A stretch of DNA of 64,000 nucleotides from Mactromeris polynyma (lineage: Eukaryota > Mollusca > Bivalvia > Venerida > Mactridae): the NCBI GenBank assembly GCA_032209605.1, contig JASFXZ010000013.1, positions 8,145,401 through 8,209,400 on the forward strand. The letters run 5' to 3'. Both the position numbers and the translations under genes were made by a program. Shown here piece by piece: positions 27,576 to 64,000 of the stretch. Under the pieces are notes generated by a model, which did not search any database, was not told the DNA's origin, and was given only the letters and a program-made list of their open reading frames with translations. Position 1 is the first letter of the stretch. Each line of letters opens with the position of its first letter.

Positions 27576-27719
27576 CTCTTGAACAGCAGTGTCACTTTTA
27601 CCGGGAGTTTTGAGTTACTACCAATTTAACTCATCAAGAGCCACAACCTCTCAATAACAGTCAAACGTTGCGGCTCCTGAAAGATGTTGCTATGGAGAGG
27701 TAGCACTCGGTAAATGACT
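27576..27719. mobile_element. Right end of a CCTCTCC-type MITE
   Basis: The inverse of this end reads CAGTCATTTACCGAGTGCTA+CCTCTCC, parallel to the left end at 43751 (CAGTGCAACCTCTCCAGTGC+TACCTCTCC). TA follows at 27720, as in pogo/Tigger-like elements. Only one end is recognisable. Confidence 0.5.
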
Positions 27720-28675
27720 GTATATCCCGAAATAGCCTGGCTGTACAAGCAATTTTATTATGAAATTTTCCAGCAGGCAAGCACTTCAAAAATCCTACGT
27801 AAAAATTAAAATGATGCAACACATGTACATTCAGGCGTATAGCTTAAAAGGCTATCCCTTTATTCAAATTAATATTTACAAGGAGTTGTAAAGAAGCAAA
27901 CCATTACAATATCTCATACAACACCACATATCTCATATATTGATTGATTGATTACTTTATTTCCTCCAAGTGTCGGAGAGCATAACTACAGAACAAATTA
28001 ATATACATATTACATGTGCATGTTCAAAAATAATACAAATGTACACACATGTATTCCACAATCATTAGAGGCGAACCTAATCACGAAACGAAAATGCTAG
28101 ATTACCATAGATGGACAGACATTCTTAAATTATAGTTACAACACACACAACACACACATGCACATATACACACATATATAAATGCATATACATAAAGACA
28201 TGTATGAGTTGAATTGAATTGAACATACACATATACACATGCACTAACAATATTAAATATTAAATACACACACTCATATGATACGCAACACATACATACG
28301 TACACATGTATACATATACACATACATACTTAAACATATACATTGTACATACATATACATACATCTAAACATACATATTCACATACATACGTCAACTAAA
28401 GTAGCTAATTAAGCATATAATCGTAATGATCTTCAGGTTACAAATACGAAACATATTGCGGAGTGCCTGCAAAATAATATATAAAAATACATAATACTGA
28501 TACACAGATACTGCTTAGAGTGTATCAGTTTCTTTGAAAAAGTAGACTCCAGCAATGATGGCGAACCAAGTTTTAAAACGACAGTGCTATGTTACCATAG
28601 ATGAACATACTGTCTGAATATAGTTACAATATGTTACAAACCAATAAGAGAGTCTGTTTAAACTAAGTTAGACCA

Positions 28676-31600
28676 TCAGTACGCAAGTTTAACCAATGAG
28701 GTTGATAACGAGAAGAATCTCAATGCGTCCCCTTCAACTTCAGTTGCTAAATTTAGCAGATAGTCACATTGCTCTGTAGGGGAGAGAGCCGCGAACGAGT
28801 TGAACTCAGAATGACCATGTGTACCAGTGAGAGTATCCCACACTAGATCACGATTGGAATTATTAACACGACAGAAGCATATCAAATGTACAACAATATT
28901 ATCTGTTGCATCATTACATTTTTTACAAATACAGGTAAAGTTGTTGATAAAACGTGCAACCATTGACATTAATTTAAAGCACAGGGCGGAGATCCGAGGA
29001 TTATGCCTTGACAGTGACCACAGCCTACAAGGTTTGTCATCCTTCAGTATATTCGATAAGATCGGTGACCGACACACTACATGTTCGAACATTATAGTTC
29101 TCTCACTTTGGATGACTCTGTTATTGATGATGTTCTTCCATGTTGAATTAGACGGGAAGTGTCCGTTCATCAGGTAAACATGCAGAATATCAATTAGACG
29201 ATACTTTTGTAGAATTCTGTAAATATCTGGAATAAATCCATTATGCTGATTGTCATAATTGATGTAATGTGTAAGTCTGTTATTGAAAACGTATTTGGCA
29301 TCGAAGCTGTTTGATAGTCCACATAATTGTCCGAGAAACTGCAGTTTTTTATGTTCAATGACGGTTTCCATGGAGACAACATCTAAAGCACACAATGAGA
29401 AATCGGTTGAAGTTCCTGTATAGAATGATTGCATTCTTTTAACACAAAAACGGTGAGACCGTTCAAGTTTCAGTAAGTCAGTCGAAGTGATCGTTGTCCA
29501 TAACTCGCATCCGTATAAAGCTTTTGGTAACACCACGGCGTTGTATATAGTTCTTGAAGTCACAGGATTAAGTACATGGGGACTTATTCCACTATTGCTT
29601 ATACTCAAATACGTTCCTCTGAGTTTTGTTCAGGCACTATTAATCAACTGTTTTGTTGTTAAGAACTGGTCACAGATAACACCTAGATGAGTATAACTCG
29701 AAGATTCATTGATGACTTGATCTCCAAGTTTAAACACTGTATTGTGGACTCTGCTTCTCTGTTCATTGAATACAACCACCGAACACTTGTCTGTATTGTA
29801 ACTATATCGCCATTGTTTTGAATAGTTATCACATATTTTGAGCATTTTGTTTAGACCGTTCACAGAATAGGAAATGAGAACCATGTCGTCGGCCACAGTT
29901 GGAGAGCTAAGTTTAGAATCATATAAGCAGATACCTGCACCAATGTGTTCCAGTTCATTGATAAGTCCATTAATATAAAGCAAGTATAACAGTGGAGAAG
30001 TTATACCGCCTTGTCTAGTGCCTTGTAGGATAGTAAACCAGTTTGAATGTTTTCCTTGGTACCTAACACAACTTGTCATGTTCGTGTAAAGTGCATTAAA
30101 GGCTAAAAAGGTCGTAGAGTCAATGTTTGTTTCCGTTAGCAGCTTATATAATATTCCCTGATGCCACACAGTGTCAAACGCCTTACGACCGTCCATAAAA
30201 CAAACGTACAGCTTCGAGTTGAACTCACGTGAAAAATGTATGCACTCTCGAAGTATAAATAAAGTCATCATATATGATAACCCATCTTGAAAGCCACCTT
30301 GCTGTTTGTTAATGCATGAATTAATTTGGTTTTTACATCGTTTCAGTAAAACAGCTTCATATATTTTTAGGAGTACGGAGGTTAAGGTAATAGCACGGTA
30401 ATTGTCTGGATTATACGTTCTTTTGTTTCCACCTTTGTGTAATGTTATTATAACGCCTTGCTTTAAAGCACTAGGAATAGATCCCGTCCTTAACATATAA
30501 GTGAATAGGTTTGCCAAAACAGGGGACAGAGAATCTTTAGTATTGATAAGATGTTCGTACTCAATTTTATCGTACCCACTTGATTTCCTTCTCGGACAAT
30601 TTTCAATTATACTTTTCACTGTTTCAGGTAATATAATCACCGTGGGATCTGGTTGTAGTTGACTCAACATATTTTGAATTCTAAAAATCAAAGTCTCCTC
30701 CCAGTTCCCATCATATGTGCAATCATCATTCGGAGAATACAAGTTTTGAAAGTAATTACACCATCCTTCAGTTATTCCCATCCGATCCCGTACAACAGCA
30801 CCAGTAAATTTAATCCTATCACTTTGTTTATTTTGCTTCCCTTTCCTTCGAGAATTAATTATTTGTCAGAATTTCCGGGAATCAATTTCGGCTGATCGAT
30901 CAATTTCAGAATTGATTTTTCTAAGATAGTCATTCACACACAGTCGATGTAGACGCCTGAACTCACATTTTGCTTGTTTGTACGACTGATACACTGGATG
31001 CTGATTTCCTCGAGGTCTACCATGCATACACCATGTATTCCTGAATATTTTCATATTATTATGAGCAGCTGATAGGTCACTATTCCAATATGGTTTTAAA
31101 TAGTCTAGATATCTCTTCCTGAGCAAAGATGCATTTGAACATGATGTAATCTTTTCAACTAACAGATTATAAGAATTGACAATGGCAGATGAGTCTAATT
31201 CACACTGTGATAATTCAGCTAGCTTTCCGTCAGACATTAACTTATAATTGTACTCTTCAATTTGCTCATTGGTACACTTAACCCAGTTTACATATACTAT
31301 ATCATTATCAGATCTATCAACGACACTAACAGGTAGATTTAAGGTACATAATACAGGTCTATGACAAGAAACATTCAAACAATCATCATCAAGAATCTCA
31401 CAGTAAAGTACACAATCAGACAATTCACACGGGATACAAATAAAATCTATCAACGTGCTACATTAACCGTCATATGAAACATATGATTTCTGTGCACCTA
31501 CACAATTAGGTGTAACATTTACAGGGAAAATATTGGTATTAGTAAAGAATTTATACAATGATACATCACGAGAACGTTTGCTATTGACATCGAATTTTGC

Positions 31601-32167
31601 ATTAAAGTCACCCAAGAACACAACAGTACCATTTTGTACGTACATATTGCAAATATCATACATTTTATCTATGTATTCCCTGTAACTATCAATACAGTGG
31701 TTAACACTTGGTAAATATACCTGAAATATATACATAAAAGTGTTAGGTGCAGTCTGAAATTGAACACCAGCTATTCTGTCGTCGTCAAAACTCAATGGAA
31801 CAACATTATAGTCATGTTGTTTGTGCCACATTAGAGCCACTCCACCCTTGCCGACCCTCCGGTTACTCGGAAGATAAAGTGATTTATCACAGATAACATG
31901 CGCACGATAGTCTGATGTTAATGTGTCTATAAAGTGCATATTTTGTGGCTTCAGGTAATGTTCAGAAATGCCACAGAAATCGACATTCTTTTTCTTCAAT
32001 GTGTCACAGAGATAGGATGAACTAGATGTTAACCCAGTTGCATTCCATGTCATCATATTTAATGCCATAATAGTGATTGGTATGAAACAAAATGTCATGT
32101 ACGGTAATAAGAGCACCATACTATATCTCTTAATGAATGAATTAGTCAATAGGTACATAATCTTCAT
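28676..32167 (-). pseudogene. LINE ORF2: endonuclease-reverse transcriptase with three in-frame stops
   Basis: One frame of 1,163 codons from ATG 32167. It has an APE endonuclease (MMTWNATGLTSSSSYLCDTL, GISEHYL, LGDFNAKFD), an RT (NYRAITLTSVLLKIYE, FMDGRKAFDTVWH, GTRQGGITSPLLYLLYINGL, VADDMVLIS) and a C-terminal Cys/His motif (CICKKCNDATDNIVVHLICF). Stops fall near 31463 (TAA after YVSYDG), 30866 (TGA after DSRKF) and 29630 (TGA after LINSA). The two TGA positions look like lost Trp. The endonuclease SDH motif reads SCH (NVSCHRPV), so the catalytic Asp is also gone. No frameshift was found. RT active-site Asp residues are intact. Confidence 0.88.
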
Positions 32168-33287
32168 GGGGTAAGTTATAACGGTTCACACTGATACAGC
32201 CGAACTGATTGTGTTCATTATAGTTTTCACGAGACTTGTAGCTATCGTACCGTCTGTCATCACGTGACCTCACTTTATAGTTTCGACTGCTGTCTCGAGT
32301 CATGCGAGTTGGAAGATCACGAGCCATTTTGTGATTTCGATTCTCGTCGTTTTGTCTCCGAAGTATTTCTCTAGATACCTACGGTCGGCAGATGATGCCA
32401 TGAGGCCAGAAACCGTCTTGTAGCATAGACTCCGCCATATCGTCACATTCAACGTTAAGGCGTATAATAACTCTATCTCTAGAGCGTTTGACAGGAAAAA
32501 CTCGGACAAACGTAACTTTGGGTCCTTGACTGTTGACATGATGAGCAATTTCTCCGATCGTTATTGTATTAGTATAACCACTGATAAAGAACCGTCTAGT
32601 TTTAGGTCGTGTGATACGTTCAAACCCTTCTTCGCCTTTATCTTGATGACGCGGTGTTATGAGCACTGGAATAGGACGAATACAGTCATCAGTTCGGTGC
32701 ATATCTTTTTGGCTTATATTTTCAGTGGTAATTCTCTCAAATGAGCAGTTCGTTGATTCAATATCACCACTTTGTTGTATTTCGGAAAATGCAGGGTTTG
32801 GATACTCGTTGATCATGTCCGTTTCGGAGCGCAGGTCTTTGATTTTCGTTACAATCTCTGATCTTTCCGAGTTGTAAGTTTCAACACAGAATGTATCACC
32901 TAGATGATATACAGACACACGTCTTGAACTATCAATAAAATCAAGAAAGACAACACCATTAAACAGTGCAAGAAAGACAACACCATCAAACAGTGCAAGA
33001 AAGACAACACCATCAAACAGTGCAAGAAAGACAACACCATCAAACAGTGCAAGAAAGACAACACCATCAAACAGTGCAAGAAAGACAACACCATCAAACA
33101 GTGCAAGAAAGGCAACACCATCAAACAGTGCAAGAAAGACAACACCATCAAACAGTGCAAGAAAGACAACACCATCAAACAGTGCAAGAAAGACAACACC
33201 ATCAAACAGTGCAAGAAAGACAACACCATCAAACAGTGCAAGAAAGACAACACCATCAAACAGTTGTTGGCAAACTGTCGCTAACAT
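32142..33287 (-). pseudogene. LINE ORF1 with one stop and an N-terminal minisatellite fusion
   Basis: The C-terminal half has an RRM-like/nucleic-acid-binding look: RRFFISGYTNTITIGEIAHH, KVTFVRVFPVKRSRDRVIIR and DGFWPHGIICRP, then TAG at 32379-32381 where W is expected, then VSREILRRQN and a basic, Arg/Tyr-rich tail to the stop at 32142. The N-terminal 110 codons are LALFDGVVF repeats from the 30-bp array and are not expected in the family. Its end overlaps the ORF2 start by 26 bases in another frame, suggesting coupled translation in the active ancestor. Confidence 0.75.
32946..33264. repeat. 30-bp minisatellite inside the LINE 5' part, about 10.6 copies
   Basis: Unit AGTGCAAGAAAGACAACACC+ATCAAAC, beginning in the LINE sequence TCAATAAAATCAAGAAAGAC. 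Period 30 keeps ORF1 open and also gives unrelated open frames in other frames. Confidence 0.93.
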
Positions 33288-33660
33288 ATGTGTCTTTTTT
33301 TATTGCTAGAAACAAATTTAAAACATCCTTTATTAAACCGTTCTTTTATCGACGTCCAAACATGGTTAAGTTAGAAAAGTTAAAATCAGAATTTTTGAAA
33401 CTTTGTAAATTTGTAAAAGTTATCCTACGAAATGTTAGAATGTAATATCTTTTTCATATTTAACTTTTATTTTTTGACTAATGTACTTCGTGTCTATCTT
33501 TTTTGAAATGTGAGAACAATCTTGAGTATTTATAACTAATACTGTACCTTGAATGTATATTGTAGCCTCGAAAAGTATATTATATTGTCAATTGTAAATG
33601 CCTCATATTTGCATGTTGTGTACATGTATTGAGAGAATAAAAGAGATGTTTGTATGTATG
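33288..33660 (+). mobile_element. Possible LINE 3' tail on + strand
   Basis: Ends GAGAATAAAAGAGATGTTTG+TATGTATG, a typical CR1/L2-like 3' end with short tandem tail. No coding part recognised; part of this could instead be 5' sequence of the minus-strand LINE. Confidence 0.35.
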
Positions 33661-36600
33661 TCAAATGTCATGTCAATGGCAACATACATACAAAATGCCA
33701 TCATTAAGGCAAACATCAAATGCCCGTGTCTTTTGATTGCAGGATAACTTTTTAACACGTCATAATAGGCCAAATATTTTACTTATATGTTTATGCCGTA
33801 CAATAGAGATGAAATAATGAGTATATAACACCTGCAATACAAAAGAATTGGTCGAATCAAAGAGTTTATCAATGTATTTTTAAAAGTATTTAATTTAAAA
33901 GTAAAGTTGTAAAGTTATTATTTTAAATCAATAATTTAATACATACATGTAAAACACCAAAATGCCATAAGAATACACCAAAACTAACGCCTATACGGTT
34001 TATCATTATATGCTTTTATTTCGAATTTATATTACAACATTGTCATATTCGGCGTTTATAAATCATGATTTTTTATTAAAATTTCATAATATACATACAA
34101 TAATTCAAATATTTTCATAGCATCTGAGTGGGCCGAATTGACTTGCCGAATAATCGGAAAAATAGGGGTCGAGCTGTTCAGGGGTCGAGTTGACATGGTT
34201 TAATTGTTGGGGTCGAATTGTTCAGGGGTCGAGTTGTCCAGATACCGTGCTTACAACCTATATAAATGCCAATACGATAAATTCAAAAGATCTCTTGGTG
34301 ATTAAACTGATAGTGTCGTGAACTCTTCATCAGTAGAGAGTTTTAATACTGGTACATAAATTAGTGATAAATTGCGCACTCCTCCGCGATGAATAAAAGA
34401 CACACACAAAGCCACACAGGTCTCTCCAGCCTATCTGTCTATGACTCAGAAATACATTTAGAACTCGACCGGAATGTGTTGGGTTTTAAACTAAACTTAC
34501 CTGACTCTTCGCTAGGAGTTTCATTTGGTACCTTTTGACAATTCCTTCACGAATTCACGAGATTGGTTAGTTATTTTCCTGTTGTTTTTTACCTATTTTA
34601 ATGATCTCTCACCGTTGGATTGATGATAAATCATATTTGGTTACTTCAGTTATGAGCGCTACGTTTTTTGATACATTTTAAAGTATATGTTGCCATGCTA
34701 ACATCCTAGTAGGCGAGTACCCTCAGCCAACTTTTCCCAAGTCTAAGACGTTTTTATATGCGTCGGTATTAGTATAAGCCAAAATCCATAATATCAAATA
34801 AATCAACCCACATCGTTACATAAGTCTGTGACAATATATTTTCTTGAAATTCCCCAAAATGATACATTTTTTACCATTGTATTGTTCTTAGTAAGATTTA
34901 TTAATGGGTCATAAAAAATAGCAGTGGCTATGTGTATGGGTCTGTAACTCCAGAATTTTAGTTTAAGGTTACAGGATTAAGGCACGGACATATAAACCAT
35001 GGATTCAAAACAGGCTGATATCAATACAACAATAAGAAGAAATTATTTACCCACAATCCTTAGTGCGCAATTTACCAACAATCCTTATCGCACGCTCGAT
35101 AAGCGGTTATCATGGATCTGAATCAAAATTTCAACTGCTTAAACAACTCTTGTTCAGTCTTACAACTCAGCATTGAACAAAAAATGGCGTACAACCAAAC
35201 AACAAAATAAACACAAAATATATAAAAACCATCAAGAAATGTATACTAGTTGTAAACATGATGATAACGGCTGTTCAAAATGTGAACTTCTCTCGATTCA
35301 GAAACAAGATGGAGGACATTGCCAATTTTTTTACTGCTATAAATTGGAAGACTTCGGTCATTATTGCAGATCATTTTCGTAGAATTGTACGAATCGTTGA
35401 TTTCAGAAGAAAATCTCGACGCTCGCGAGAGTTCAAACAAGTCTAAATACATATATACCAACCTATAAGCATACATGCCATATCTCACGCCGTGAGACCT
35501 TTCCTCACGTAAAATTGAACCTCCAAGAAAAAAAAGAAAAAATCCCTAATCGTGCGAATTTGTATCTCGGACATGCTATGATGCTCCGGTACTACCCGAA
35601 AACGCCAATTACAGGTAAACGTAATATTAGAAAAAAGTTGACACTGTTGATTGGCTTTGATCAGCTGTTGATTGGCGTGTTTTTAACCAGCTCAGGCAGT
35701 ACGTTGTTTATTTAAGCGGTGATGTAGATTTAATCATCTTATTGACCGGAAAGGTGTAAATCTGCTTGTTTTAATGCAGGGTTTTCCCTGACGCACTAAT
35801 TCGTGCATTTTTTATGCACATTTTGGTTAAATAAAAAAATACGAAAAGTTCTTACTTTGATCCGTCATTAATATTCATCACGCGTATATCCAATGTATCA
35901 AAGAATCAAAATGACACTACAAAAAGCAATGTTCACACAATAAAAGCATTAACTGTTACAATAGAATGTTAAACTTCTAGCACTTGAACTGTAAACAGTC
36001 CACTATTGGTATTTAAAACTTCAAAACTCGGTGAAATGAGGCACTTGACTTTAAGACAGGCAATACTGCTAGCTGTGACGTAACACTTTGCTCTCTGTGA
36101 CGTATTACTGTCGGGCAGATCAAAGTGGTTAGTTTGGAAGATATTTAAGGCTGGAGAGTGAAGTTTCGACACTTCGGTTTGATCAAAGGTTAGAAAACGG
36201 CTATTAGGTACCGTACTTATTCTAATAGATGCATATAAGACTTAAAAAAGTGATTTTTTACCTTTATTAAATGCCTACTCCTCTCAAAATGTAACACCCC
36301 GGGTTTTTTTTATTAGGAAATATGTTTTAATGTATACAATATTTGCATACCAGTATGTTGTGACTGAGTATCATATCTGATCCCTTGTATAAATGACCCC
36401 CAAATGAAGCCCCTAGGGGGACACTGTGGCCCCCTCAAAGAAACAAGTGAAAACCCTATTAAATGCCAATTTATGAAGGAATTTACAACAAAGTAACGCT
36501 GTTATTACGTAAAATTTAATTGGTCGGGCGACTGCATGTACATTTATGATGATGTTAATTAGTTTTTCACAATATTAGATTCTTTTGATATTAAAATACT

Positions 36601-36964
36601 TAAAAATGAGTTTAAAAAGCTGTATTAATTAAGCGCCCCCAAAATTCGTGATTTACAGTCTCACTTATTTTTCCCAAATCTCACTTAAAAACAGCCCTGC
36701 TGAGGAAAATCTCACTTATTGACCATCTGAAAATATGGCATGTATGTATATGTCCTTGATGTGTATGTAGTAGCCAATATGACTATGAGCCTAAAGACGT
36801 GGGTAAAATCTAAAAACAGAAAGTGGCTCACAGACTATGACGTAAAGTTCTACTTTTTTAACAAAAGCTTTCCTTTACAGCCTTGTCATAGTTATATTTC
36901 AGTTAAACGATATATTCTGTATACTTTATTTACTCTTGGTAATTATTTTAAATTATATTTTCAG
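33661..36964. other. Intergenic region upstream of CUL2, no gene seen
   Basis: AT-rich. 34130-34250 holds several GGGGTCGAGTTG/GGGGTCGAATTG pieces of some dispersed repeat. A minus-strand donor-like GAGTCAG|GTAAGT near 34500 has no supporting coding sequence. The CUL2 promoter and 5' UTR exon should lie here, because 36961-36964 (TCAG) looks like an acceptor in the 5' UTR, but I cannot locate them. Confidence 0.5.
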
Positions 36965-36978
36965 ATAATTGGACCTGA

Positions 36979-63932
<26,954 letters not shown>

Positions 63933-64000
63933 GTATTTATATTATGTTTTTATTAATTATAAAAACTTAAAAGTTCCATAAGCGTTTTGAATTTAGCATG

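Larger units (their letters stand above)
27937..33287 (-). mobile_element. APE-type non-LTR retrotransposon (LINE), nearly full length but inactive
   Basis: Two overlapping ORFs on the minus strand (ORF1 33287-32142, ORF2 32167-28676), a 0.7-kb 3' region with CATA/TACA microsatellites, and a tail GGAAATAAAGTAATCAATCA at about 27940-27965 that ends in an ATCA-type microsatellite instead of poly(A). An APE endonuclease precedes the RT, so it belongs to the CR1/Jockey/I/L2-side clades; the exact clade is not assigned. The 5' boundary is uncertain because a minisatellite occupies 32946-33264. I found no clear target duplication. Confidence 0.85.

Noticed and set aside
28827..30895. Plus-strand frames over the LINE
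   Set aside because: Antisense shadows of endonuclease-RT coding sequence.
34480..34515. Minus-strand donor-like GAGTCAG|GTAAGT
   Set aside because: No coding sequence or partner acceptor recognised; could be chance.

Overview
The window is nuclear DNA of a marine invertebrate, most probably a bivalve mollusc. The evidence is split genes with GT-AG introns, a clear CUL2 orthologue, a split alpha-tubulin gene, a non-LTR retrotransposon, tRNA-derived SINEs, several families of TA-, TAA- and 8-bp-duplicating MITEs, and dispersed repeats beginning AGCTCACCTGAG that I associate with bivalve genomes. No prokaryotic, organellar or viral genes were seen. The species cannot be named from the sequence alone.

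Layout. 1-2.5 kb: a 24-bp minisatellite and a TAA-flanked MITE inserted into another repeat. 2.6-5.1 kb (+): the last three exons of an SPFH/Band 7-like gene, with a 56-bp minisatellite built from its own splice acceptor. 5.1-17 kb: intergenic DNA dominated by minisatellites (including 1.9 kb of a 25-bp unit), MITEs and a dead LINE fragment. 17.07-17.6 kb (-): a broken Ulp1-like peptidase plus PHD-finger gene. 18.27-22.65 kb (-): an alpha-tubulin gene that stops at the end of the GTP-binding domain, with a composite satellite in its long first intron. 23.1-27.7 kb: two large minisatellites (43 bp and 32 bp units). 27.9-33.3 kb (-): a nearly full-length two-ORF LINE broken by four in-frame stops. 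33.4-36.96 kb: no recognisable gene. 36.99 kb to the right edge (+): 17 exons of CUL2 (660 codons; the C-terminal neddylation region lies beyond the window).

CUL2 is the scaffold of the Elongin BC/VHL-box (CRL2) ubiquitin ligases. Its first intron is a U12-type AT-AC intron whose branch point and acceptor have been triplicated in tandem. Its introns carry most of the other minisatellites.

The recurring theme is minisatellite birth. I count more than 20 arrays covering roughly 18-19 kb (about 29%) of the window, estimated by adding their spans. Several can be traced to a seed: a SINE body, a MITE terminus, a dispersed repeat, or a splice acceptor with the first bases of its exon. Many long open frames are only arrays whose period is a multiple of three and are not genes. 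The two most unusual observations are the splice-acceptor-derived tandem repeats in two unrelated genes.
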